A DNA stretch of 64,000 nucleotides from Blastopirellula retiformator (GTDB lineage Bacteria; Planctomycetota; Planctomycetia; Pirellulales; Pirellulaceae): assembly GCF_007859755.1 (NCBI RefSeq), contig NZ_SJPF01000002.1, positions 998,648-1,062,647 of the forward strand, in the 5' to 3' direction. The first letter of the stretch is position 1. The number at the start of each line of letters is the position of its first letter. The translations under genes were made by a program, and so were the position numbers. This document shows positions 17,617 to 25,354 of the stretch, one piece after another. The notes under the pieces were generated by a model. The model ran no database searches. It was not told where the DNA came from and worked only from the letters and a program-made list of their open reading frames with translations.

Positions 17617-17624
17617 GAGTCGCC

Positions 17625-20600
17625 ATGTTAGATTCTGTTATTCGCTTCTCGCTGCGTCATCGACCGCTCATTCTGGTTCTGAGCATCGCCGCCATGATAT
17701 ACGGCGGTTACCTCACGACCACGATGCCAATTGACGTGTTCCCCGATCTCGACCGACCTCGTGTCGTGATTCTGACCGAGTGTCCGGGATACTCGCCGGA
17801 AGAAATTGAAACACTGGTCACGCAGCCCATCGAGCAAGCGGTGCTGGGGGCGAATGGCGTCGTGGCGGTTCGCAGCCAGTCGAGCATGGGACTGGTCGTG
17901 ATCTACATCGAGTTCGAATGGGACACGGAGATTCGAGCCGCCCGGCAGGTCGTGCAGGAACGTCTGGCGACGGTGGCAGGCATCATGCCAGACGGGATTC
18001 AACCGCTGATGGCTCCTCCGACCTCGATCATGGGTCAGATCATGCACGTGGGGGTTCATCGCCAGACCGGTCCACACGGAGGACAACTCACGACGATTGG
18101 TGACACAGATCTGCTCATCGAACGAGTTCAGAAGGAGTCGTCATTCCAACTTCATGCTTGGAATCCGAAAGATCGACACGACCAATCGACATGGGAAGAG
18201 GTCACGGTCGAGTCTTGGGAGGTTATTCCCAGCGAATCCACTTCCGAAGGGCAACGCATTCAAGTTGTAGTCGGTGGGCAGCAATATGAAGCGATCTTCT
18301 TGACACCCGAACAACAGTCGATGGAACTTCGCACGATAGCTGATTGGGTCGTGCGGCCTCGGCTGCTGCGGCTTTCCGGTATTGCCGAGGTCATCGTGCT
18401 GGGGGGCGACCAGAAGCAGTACCACGTCGAGATCAATCCCAAGCGTCTGCTTGAATACGGCGTGTCGGTGCAACAGGTGGAAGATGCCATCAGGCAGAAC
18501 AATCTCAACACCAGCGGCGGCTTCACGAAGGAAGGGCAACTGGAACGACCGATTCGAGTCATCGGTCGTCTCGGTCCGGGGAGCAAGCAAGTCATCAAGC
18601 ATCTGCGAAAGGTGCCCGTTGATGCGGAGTCGAGCCGTCCTGTCCTCATCGAGCAGGTGGCAGAAGTCAAAGAAGGTTCGCCGCCCAAGCGAGGCGATGC
18701 GAGCATCGACGGTCACGTTGGAATCGTCATCACGCTGGTCAAACAGCCGCACGTCGATACACGAGGACTGACCGAGCGAATTCATGCCGCCCTGATCGAC
18801 GTGGAGAACTCGCTCCCGGCTGACATCCTCATCAATCGTGACCTGTTCCAACTGAAGAATTTTATCGACCGAGGCATATATTACGTCGGTGAGGCCCTTG
18901 TGATCGGCGCCGTGCTGGTCGTCATTGTGCTGGCGGTCTTCCTGCTGAACTTCCGCACGACCTTCATTTCACTCACCGCCATTCCCCTCTCGTTGATGAT
19001 TACCACGCTGGTCTTCCGGTTGATCGGCTATCTGACGGGACAAGAGCTTTCGATCAACGTGATGACGCTCGGCGGTATTGCCGTGGCGATGGGGGAACTG
19101 GTCGATGACGCCATCGTCGATGTCGAGAACATCTTCCGACGCCTCAACGAAAACAACGCTTCGCCCAACCCACGTCCCGCACTCACGGTGGTCTATCAAG
19201 CCAGTCGGGAGGTTCGCAGTGCCATCGTGTTTGGCACGGGGGTGGTGATTCTTGTGTTCCTGCCGCTGTTTGCAATGTCGGGCGTGGAAGGTCGTCTGTT
19301 TGCTCCCTTGGGGATTGCCTACATCGTGTCGATTCTGGCGTCTCTGCTTGTCTCGCTTACGGTGACGCCCGTTCTGTCGTATTACCTGCTGCCCAAGTCA
19401 CGGGCGCCCCATCGGCACAACGACAGCTGGCTGCTGCGAGTCCTAAAGTGGTTCGCCGGTTACCTCGTGCGATTCAGTATGCGGTTTGGTGGAAGCCTGC
19501 TGGTGCTGACGTGGGTCTTGGTGGGAGTGAGCGTGTTCGTACTCTCTCAACTTGGAGCCGATTTCCTACCGCAATTCGATGAAGGGAGCGTGCAGGTCAA
19601 TCTGACCCTTCCGGCTGGCTCGTCGCTCGAAGCCTCCAACGATGCCGCACAGATTATCGACGCGAAGCTCTCACCACTGCTGAGAACCGCCGCCCATCCT
19701 GACGGTGAAATCCTGCACTTCGTTCGTCGCACGGGGCGAGCCGAACTGGATGAACACGCTCAGCCCGTCAATATGAGCGAATACATCCTCAGCATGAACC
19801 CGGAAAGCGAGCAGAGTCGAGAGGAAACGATTGAGACGCTACTCAGCGAACTCAAGCAGGAGTTGCCCGGCGTCGACGTTGAGATCGACCAACCGTTGGC
19901 TCACCTGATCAGTCACATGCTCTCCGGCGTGTACGCTCACGTCGCCATCAAAATCTATGGCGATGACTTCGCCACGCTGCAACGGCTAGCACAGCAGGTG
20001 AAAGGGGAAATCGCTGACATCCCCGGCATCACCACACCGGTCATCGAGTCGCAAGAGTTCGTGGACGAACTACACATCGTCCTGCGTCCCGAAGAACTGG
20101 CCTATTACGGTGTCAGCAGAGCCTATGTCGCCGAGTACATTCAGACGGCACTGCGTGGCAATACCATTTCGCAAGTGCTTGAAGGTTCCCGTCGCTTCGA
20201 TCTGGTGGTACGGCTGCGAGAGGAAGAGCGAACAGACTATTTCAGCTTGCGGAACCTGCTGATCGATCTGCCCGATGGTCGTGGTCAAATCAAGCTGGAA
20301 CATGTCGCCGACTTTCCCGAAGGGATGACCGGTCCCAACCAACTGATGCGGGAAAACGTGCGGCGACGAATGGTCGTCCGCTGCAATACGCAGGGAAGAG
20401 ACCTCGGCAGCGTCGTCGTCGACATCGAACAGCGGATCGGCAGTCGGATTCGGCTCCCCGAAGGCTATTACATCGAGTACGCCGGACAGTTCGAGAGCCA
20501 GCGATCCGCCACGCTCCTGATCTGCGTGATGGCGTTGGTGTCGCTGATTGGCGTGTTTGTGGTGCTGCTGATGCTGCTTCCCTCGGTGCGGGTCGTGCTG

Positions 20601-21059
20601 CAAATCCTCAATGCGATTCCCACGGCATTCATCGGTGGTGTGGTGGCATTGGCTCTGACCGAACAAACCCTGACGGTTGCCAGTCTGGTCGGATTTATTT
20701 CGCTCGGCGGCATCGCCGTTCGAAACGGCATTCTGCTGGTGACGCACTACTTCCATCTCATCGAGCAAGAGGGGGAGCAGTTCTCGCAAAGCATGATTCT
20801 GCGAGGTAGTCTCGAACGGTTGGCTCCTGTGTTGATGACAGCAATCACGGCCATCATGGGCTTGCTGCCGATAGTCGTCGGAGGTCAGAAGCCGGGGTTG
20901 GAGATTCTCTATCCGGTCGCCACCGTGATCGTGGGCGGACTGCTGACCTCGACGTTCTGCGAGTTCCTGATTCACCCCGGACTATTCTGGAAGTTCAGCG
21001 GGAAAGATGCCCTCCGACGTGCGGAAGGCGAACAAAGTGAAGACGAGATGCTCCGGTAG
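17625..21059 (+). CDS. RND efflux permease, CusA/CzcA heavy-metal family
   Basis: This is an inner-membrane proton/metal antiporter of 1,144 residues with 12 helices and two large periplasmic loops. Helix 1 is LILVLSIAAMIYGGYL, followed by DVFPDLDRPRVVILTE. The helix-4 proton-relay motif is GGIAVAMGELVDDAIVDVEN, and the second half has GFISLGGIAVRNGILLVTHY. It is longer than the usual 1,030-1,050 residues because of an insertion of about 60 residues near 150-220. A consensus AGGAG site precedes ATG 17625. No outer-membrane channel gene is adjacent. The exact ion (Cu, Ag, Zn, Co, Cd) cannot be read from sequence. Confidence 0.9.
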   Translation: MLDSVIRFSLRHRPLILVLSIAAMIYGGYLTTTMPIDVFPDLDRPRVVILTECPGYSPEEIETLVTQPIEQAVLGANGVVAVRSQSSMGLVVIYIEFEWDTEIRAARQVVQERLATVAGIMPDGIQPLMAPPTSIMGQIMHVGVHRQTGPHGGQLTTIGDTDLLIERVQKESSFQLHAWNPKDRHDQSTWEEVTVESWEVIPSESTSEGQRIQVVVGGQQYEAIFLTPEQQSMELRTIADWVVRPRLLRLSGIAEVIVLGGDQKQYHVEINPKRLLEYGVSVQQVEDAIRQNNLNTSGGFTKEGQLERPIRVIGRLGPGSKQVIKHLRKVPVDAESSRPVLIEQVAEVKEGSPPKRGDASIDGHVGIVITLVKQPHVDTRGLTERIHAALIDVENSLPADILINRDLFQLKNFIDRGIYYVGEALVIGAVLVVIVLAVFLLNFRTTFISLTAIPLSLMITTLVFRLIGYLTGQELSINVMTLGGIAVAMGELVDDAIVDVENIFRRLNENNASPNPRPALTVVYQASREVRSAIVFGTGVVILVFLPLFAMSGVEGRLFAPLGIAYIVSILASLLVSLTVTPVLSYYLLPKSRAPHRHNDSWLLRVLKWFAGYLVRFSMRFGGSLLVLTWVLVGVSVFVLSQLGADFLPQFDEGSVQVNLTLPAGSSLEASNDAAQIIDAKLSPLLRTAAHPDGEILHFVRRTGRAELDEHAQPVNMSEYILSMNPESEQSREETIETLLSELKQELPGVDVEIDQPLAHLISHMLSGVYAHVAIKIYGDDFATLQRLAQQVKGEIADIPGITTPVIESQEFVDELHIVLRPEELAYYGVSRAYVAEYIQTALRGNTISQVLEGSRRFDLVVRLREEERTDYFSLRNLLIDLPDGRGQIKLEHVADFPEGMTGPNQLMRENVRRRMVVRCNTQGRDLGSVVVDIEQRIGSRIRLPEGYYIEYAGQFESQRSATLLICVMALVSLIGVFVVLLMLLPSVRVVLQILNAIPTAFIGGVVALALTEQTLTVASLVGFISLGGIAVRNGILLVTHYFHLIEQEGEQFSQSMILRGSLERLAPVLMTAITAIMGLLPIVVGGQKPGLEILYPVATVIVGGLLTSTFCEFLIHPGLFWKFSGKDALRRAEGEQSEDEMLR

Positions 21060-21105
21060 CGTTATCGGAGTCAAGGATTTTACGTCCCAACTGAAGGAGA
21101 CTGAG

Positions 21106-21624
21106 ATGATTCGATTTCAATTGATGATGACCGCGACTGCCCTGCTTGTGGTGGCGGGATGCAGCGAGCAGCCCAAGCCAGAGCAGACACCTTCGACACC
21201 GCCTCCTGCGGCTTCGACGGAAGAAGGACACAGCCACGGAGAGGGTCCAAACGGCGGTGCGGTCGCCGATTGGGGAGGTGGCAAGTATCACGTGGAGTTC
21301 ACGGTGAATCACGATACGCAGGAAGCGACTGTGTACGTCCTCGACAACTACGCGAAGAACCCCGCCCCACTCAAAATCGAGAAGCTCCTCTTGAGCATCA
21401 AGGAGCCGTCGTTTCAGGTCGAACTCTTGCCGCAGCCACTCGAAGGCGAATCGGAAGACACCAGTTCACGCTTCGTCGGCAAGCATGAGAAGCTGGGTGT
21501 TGTGCAGGAATTCGCTGGGACGATCAGCGGCGAGGCGGACGGAACGCCATACGCCGGTGATTTCAAGGAAGAAGCACACGGACATACCCACAGATCGAGT
21601 GTTTGGCAGCGAGCGGGAGAATGA
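21106..21624 (+). CDS. Lipoprotein of the RND efflux cluster
   Basis: A 172-residue lipoprotein: MIRFQLMMTATALLVVAGCS has a clear lipobox (VAGC). A Pro/Glu/Thr linker and a GHSHGEGPNGGAVADWGGGK segment follow, then a beta-rich domain (KYHVEFTVNHDTQEATVYVL) and the ending YAGDFKEEAHGHTHRSS. His-Gly-His pairs at both ends of the domain suggest metal binding. Similar lipoproteins accompany heavy-metal efflux pumps in planctomycetes. ATG 21106 follows GAAGGAGA, 46 bases after the permease, so it belongs to the same operon. The molecular role is unknown. Confidence 0.72.
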   Translation: MIRFQLMMTATALLVVAGCSEQPKPEQTPSTPPPAASTEEGHSHGEGPNGGAVADWGGGKYHVEFTVNHDTQEATVYVLDNYAKNPAPLKIEKLLLSIKEPSFQVELLPQPLEGESEDTSSRFVGKHEKLGVVQEFAGTISGEADGTPYAGDFKEEAHGHTHRSSVWQRAGE

Positions 21625-21627
21625 GAC

Positions 21628-21801
21628 ATGTATTACGTGATCAAGATTCTGGTGACGGCTGGACTGGTCGTCGCCGTGTCCGAGGCGTCCAAACGAAGTT
21701 CGCTGATCGGCGGACTTCTTGCCTCTCTCCCGCTCGTTTCGTTTCTGGGAATGATCTGGTTGTACGTGGACATCCAAGTCTCGGTCTCCCGTTACGTGTA
21801 G
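21628..21801 (+). pseudogene. Truncated DUF3147 family membrane protein
   Basis: The first 48 residues (MYYVIKILVTAGLVVAVSEA, SKRSSLIGGLLASLPLVSF, WLYVD) match the start of DUF3147 proteins, small four-helix membrane proteins of about 115 residues. After YVD the sequence changes to an unrelated tail and stops at residue 57. The gene is therefore cut by a recombination or deletion junction near 21775. Only the first two helices remain, and it is probably non-functional. Confidence 0.65.
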
Positions 21802-21804
21802 AGG

Positions 21805-21921
<117 letters not shown>

Positions 21922-21999
21922 GCTCGTGTCTCCTGATTGGGGTTGAGTACACGAGCACCGTGCGGTCCCAGCAATCGACTCAACACGACACGGAGATCA

Positions 22000-22167
22000 A
22001 TGACGATGGCCATGCTCGACGCAGAAATTACGGACGACGACTACACGACACTGATTCACATCTTGGAAGAATGGGAAGCATTCGGATCGGCTGAGGCATC
22101 CACGCATCGAAAAGAAACGGCCACACTGCTTGGCGACGGGCATCGTCGTCGGTGCAGTCGTCGATGA
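22000..22167 (+). pseudogene. Truncated small gene fragment, 55 residues
   Basis: ATG 22000 is preceded by CGGAGATCA. The first roughly 45 residues (MLDAEITDDDYTTLIHILEE, WEAFGSAEASTHRKETATLL) look like a genuine acidic helical protein. The last residues (GDGHRRRCSRR) look like out-of-frame reading through a junction near 22132. An opposite-strand fragment ends at the same place. I cannot name the family. Confidence 0.35.
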
Positions 22168-22408
22168 GTTCGCCCCGAAAGAGCATTCCATCGCCGAGTG
22201 CGTAGCCAACTTGATCGCCGCAACATTCGATTTCGCTACACTCGTGGTCCGACAACCAGCCGTAGACTTCGTACTGCCAGTTCTCCGGCAGGTCGTAGTC
22301 ATCACGCAGCCGCCAAGCAGCATCGACGATGTTCTCGACGGTCGCTTCGTATTGGGGAGGACATCGACCGTGAATGACGAAGGGGAAACTGGGTCCAAAA
22401 GCAGCCAT
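22132..22408 (-). pseudogene. Truncated gene fragment on minus strand
   Basis: The frame from ATG 22408 gives a plausible acidic, Trp/Cys-containing protein for about 90 residues (FGPSFPFVIHGRCPPQYEA, VDAAWRLRDDYDLPENWQYE, YGWLSDHECSEIECCGDQ, FRGELIDDCTDDD). It then runs into unrelated sequence at about 22132, where it meets the opposite fragment at 22000-22167. The frame stays open to 22028 but that part is antisense to the other fragment. The family is not recognised. It is probably the 5' part of a gene cut by deletion. Confidence 0.4.
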
Positions 22409-22483
22409 TTAGGACGTGCTGGCAAGCTCCTTATCCGACACAAATCCGGCTCTTATCCGACCGCTTGGTACCGTCCGTCAAGT

Positions 22484-23852
22484 TGCGCACATTTGATTTT
22501 CAGCCTGACTCTGGAAAATTGTTTTTGCCGCGCGCGGCAAAAACAATTTTTTAAACTTTGCCGTCTTCTCGCTCCTCCGGTTCGCGGAGGCGGTCCATGT
22601 CGAGGTAGCGCCTTGTCCCCCAGTGCGTGCCGGCGATGTGGCGCAGCCGGGCTGCGACCAGCATCAGGGCGCTTTGGCCGTCCGGAAACGCTCCCACGAC
22701 TCGTGTTCGTCGCCGGATCTCTTTCATGATCCGCTCCAGCATGTTGTTGCTCCGCAGCCGCGTCCAGTGTTCTCGCGGGAACGCCATGTACGCCAGCGTT
22801 TCCTGGTAGCCGTCGCGGAAGCATTTCGCCGCCGCGCCCAGCCGAAGCGAGATCAGCTTCTCGGTGACCAGTGCTGCCTTCGCTTCCGCCGCCGCGCGAT
22901 CCTCTTGCGCGTGAACCGCCTTCAGCATCGCCGCCACGTCGCCTGACTTCGCTCGCGGCACGTCTTTCAACACGTTGCGATAAAAGTGGACGATGCAGCG
23001 CTGCCAGGCCGCGTCTGGGAAGAAGTCTCCCAGCGCTTCGACCAGGCCGAGGCACTTGTCGCTCGTGATCAGCCGCACGCCCTTCAATCCGCGCTCCTTC
23101 AGGTAACGCAGGAACGTTCGCCAGCTTTCGCTATCCTCCTTCTTCCCTTCGGCGACCCCGAGAATCTCGCGATGTCCATCAGCGCCGACGCCGACCGCCA
23201 CTAAGATCGCCACGTTCTTCACCTCGCCGCCCCAGCTACGTTTCAGCCAGATGCCGTCGAGCATCACGTACGGATGTTCGCCTTCCAGCGGCCGATTTCG
23301 CCACGCTTCGATCCGCTCGTAGATCTTCTGGTTCAGCTCGCTGACGGTGCTGGAGCTGACTCGCGTTCCCCAAAGCGCCTCGGTGATGTCTTCAACGCGA
23401 CGGACCGAAACGCCTGCCAGATACATCTCAACGAGCGCCTCTTCGACGCTCGATTCGCGTCGCTTGTAGCGTTCGATGATCTGCGTCTCGAGCGGCAAGC
23501 TCCGCAGTCGCGGAACTTTCAGCGAAACCTCGCCCGCCTTGGTCTGCAGCTTCCGCGAATACGACCCGGCTCGCGAATCGACGCGGTCTGGTGAACGTTC
23601 GTAGCGTTTCGCCTTGCAAATCTGATCCGCTTCGGCATCGAGCATCTGATTCAACGTCTCCTCGACGGTTGAGCGGACCAGCTCATCAAGATGCCCCCGC
23701 ACCGCGTCGCCGTCAATTTTAATCGCATCCCGGATCTCTTCGCTGGTCCGTTCTTCTGGTACATTCGTCATGGTCAGTCCTTGGTTCTGGTGGTGGTTGA
23801 TGTTGGTAATCAAATCCATACCAGAGCCAGGGCTGGCTCTCAAATGTGCGCA
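22484..23852 (-). mobile_element. IS256 family insertion sequence
   Basis: The element is bounded by inverted repeats that begin TGCGCACATTTGA at both ends and continue with an imperfect match (CAGCCTGACTCTGG versus CAGCCCTGGCTCTGG) for about 32 bp. It is about 1,369 bp, normal for IS256, with one transposase gene on the minus strand. Just inside the left end is the palindrome TTGTTTTTGCCGCGCGCGGC plus its complement (about 22519-22545), a terminator-like hairpin after the transposase gene. The flanking 8-9 bp do not match, so no target duplication is visible. Confidence 0.85.
22551..23771 (-). CDS. IS256 family transposase
   Basis: A DDE transposase of 406 residues that moves the surrounding insertion sequence. 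The family start DELVRSTVEETLNQMLDAEA and the conserved GSYSRKLQTKAGEVSLKVPR are present. The catalytic Asp lies in VMLDGIWLKRSW, the second Asp in LITSDKCLGL, and the Glu in the LRSNNMLERIMKEIRRRTR region. The frame is intact, so the copy may be active. ATG 23771 is preceded by AAGGACTGACC; an in-frame extension to 23843 overlaps the terminal repeat side and is unlikely. Confidence 0.93.
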   Translation of the reverse strand: MTNVPEERTSEEIRDAIKIDGDAVRGHLDELVRSTVEETLNQMLDAEADQICKAKRYERSPDRVDSRAGSYSRKLQTKAGEVSLKVPRLRSLPLETQIIERYKRRESSVEEALVEMYLAGVSVRRVEDITEALWGTRVSSSTVSELNQKIYERIEAWRNRPLEGEHPYVMLDGIWLKRSWGGEVKNVAILVAVGVGADGHREILGVAEGKKEDSESWRTFLRYLKERGLKGVRLITSDKCLGLVEALGDFFPDAAWQRCIVHFYRNVLKDVPRAKSGDVAAMLKAVHAQEDRAAAEAKAALVTEKLISLRLGAAAKCFRDGYQETLAYMAFPREHWTRLRSNNMLERIMKEIRRRTRVVGAFPDGQSALMLVAARLRHIAGTHWGTRRYLDMDRLREPEEREDGKV

Positions 23853-23937
23853 GGAATTAGGACGTTATCGACCGCTTATCCGAACAGGAGCCTTTTCGTA
23901 AGTCCTTATGACACAGGGAATTTCACGTAAGTCCATG

Positions 23938-23968
23938 AAAAAAGCACCTTACGTGACTCGTAAGGTGC
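23938..23968 (-). terminator. Intrinsic terminator formerly of tRNA-Val
   Basis: A 10-bp perfect stem (GCACCTTACG/CGTAAGGTGC, 5-base loop) is followed on the minus strand by six T. It starts 6 bases beyond the left att copy, in the orientation of the tRNA-Val gene that now lies 20.5 kb away. This is just where the terminator of an uninterrupted tRNA-Val transcript would be. The structure is seen directly; its original role is inferred. Confidence 0.75.
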
Positions 23969-23974
23969 CTTGAA

Positions 23975-24018
<44 letters not shown>

Positions 24019-24680
24019 TGGAGCCGGGAATCGTGGAAATGCCTTATTTCTCGGTAGGTTTAGCGATGGCCGGGCTCCAAGGCTTCCATGAAGTGCACGA
24101 ATTCCTGGCTGTTTCGTGCATTAATTCGTGCACGTAATTTTTGATCAAAACAAGCGGGACACTTTACGCCAAGTGTCAATACAGACGGCATCTGGAATGC
24201 CCCAAAAATCTATCCTTCGTTTTCACTCGCATCAAAGGATTGAAATGGAGGACTGGCGTGCGATATCAATCTTCGGGCGGTTGCCTCCCATTCGACTGGT
24301 TAGATTTCGGGATAGCCCGATCCCGGAAAAAACGAGCAATTCGGGTGAACTTCCTTGAGCTTCTGTTTATGTTTTGCGTACGGCTAAAAAATATCCGAAA
24401 CCATTTTCGGCAGTTCCCCGACGAGGTATCCATGCCCTGGCCCGAAATTGATCAAGCACTTCACCGTCTCTATCGCAATGCGGGCCTGCCGAAATAAACA
24501 ACAGGGCAGGGAGTTCCGGGATGAATCGAAAAATTCCTTCCATGATCCTTCTTTCTTGTAATCCCAATTTGAGTCGCCTCTGAAAACAGCAACTCGCGGC
24601 CAGTAGCCCCCAAACACATCCTCCTAATTCCACGAAAAACAAAATTGCGATGAAAAGCAAACAGGCGTTGTTCGTTCTCT
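24019..24680. other. Left end of the element: arm sites, no confident gene
   Basis: The first 115 bases hold the arm-site cluster (24093-24133). From 24134 to 24680 several short frames exist on both strands, and none shows a ribosome-binding site with a convincing protein. On the minus strand, pieces near 24384-24560 (WKEFFDSSRNS, VKCLINFGPGHGYLVGELPK) look protein-like but change frame. They may be a decayed gene, perhaps an older immunity gene behind the toxin locus. Confidence 0.4.
24093..24133. promoter_or_regulatory. Putative integrase arm-site cluster, left end
   Basis: The perfect 11-bp inverted repeat GTGCACGAATT/AATTCGTGCAC (24093-24103 and 24123-24133) encloses another copy of the core word. 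TTCGTGCA occurs at 24113-24120 and 24125-24132 (12-bp period) and inverted at 24094-24101. The 21-bp block starting at 24112 matches the block at 44373 near the other end except at two internal positions. A binding role for the element's integrase is inferred from position and symmetry. Confidence 0.6.
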
Positions 24681-25325
24681 CTAATCGAAGGATAGGCCGG
24701 CCTCTTCGAGACGTGCTCGCTGTTCGAGTGTTTTTTGATAGTTCTTGCTCTTAGTGGTTGGCAAGCTGAACACTCCTCGTCCGGTCCCGCCTGACGTAAT
24801 TTTCTGTAGTGCGAGACGCCAGAAGCTGAGCCCACCAATGCCTAATTCCTGCCAGTTCACCTCATCTTTCCAATGGGAATAGAGAGAAACGTGCCGCTCC
24901 GCGTCTTTTTTAACCTCAGGACCGGCGTACCCGATGATTTCGACTTCGCCAGTATAAGTAGAAATATCGAATACGATCGAATCATCCGTCGTGTTTCTTG
25001 CAAGAGTTACGCCGTCGTCTGGCCTGACCCAAAACGCCTTGGGAAGCTTGCCGACAATGGTAATCCGCCGGCAGTGACATTCGGAGTTGATTCGCAAGGC
25101 GTCTCCACAGTCCAGGTTTTCGAAGAGAACGTCTTCCAGTTCAATCTGGCCGCCTAACCAAGCAGTCCCTGGGGAAATTCGGCAATGGAGGAACTGAACA
25201 TCTTGGATGCGGATCGGACTTGAAGGCGTTCCCTGAAGCATCAGATCCGGCAACGTTACCTTCTCGAACGTCTTGTGAGAAACCCTCTTTATCCCGTCGC
25301 CTTCGGTTTCCAGTTCGAATAACAC
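24681..25325 (-). CDS. Putative immunity protein of the HINT-toxin locus
   Basis: A 214-residue soluble protein with no signal or membrane segment. It is rich in beta-strand patterns of the form I-x-I-x-x-V with alternating short motifs (VQFLHCRISPGTAWLGGQIE, LEDVLFENLDCGDALRI, HCRRITIVGKLPKAFWV), perhaps a right-handed beta-helix. I do not recognise a family. It begins 29 bases after the toxin gene on the same strand, the usual position of an immunity gene in polymorphic toxin loci. GTG 25325 follows GGAGAAG 11 bases upstream. The immunity role is inferred from location only. Confidence 0.5.
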   Translation of the reverse strand: MLFELETEGDGIKRVSHKTFEKVTLPDLMLQGTPSSPIRIQDVQFLHCRISPGTAWLGGQIELEDVLFENLDCGDALRINSECHCRRITIVGKLPKAFWVRPDDGVTLARNTTDDSIVFDISTYTGEVEIIGYAGPEVKKDAERHVSLYSHWKDEVNWQELGIGGLSFWRLALQKITSGGTGRGVFSLPTTKSKNYQKTLEQRARLEEAGLSFD

Positions 25326-25354
25326 GACTTCAGCTTCTCCAGATTTTGCGGTTA

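Noticed and set aside
24141-24497. Plus-strand 118-codon frame in the left end of the element
   Set aside because: No ribosome-binding site, implausible composition, and no conserved pattern; left as unannotated sequence.
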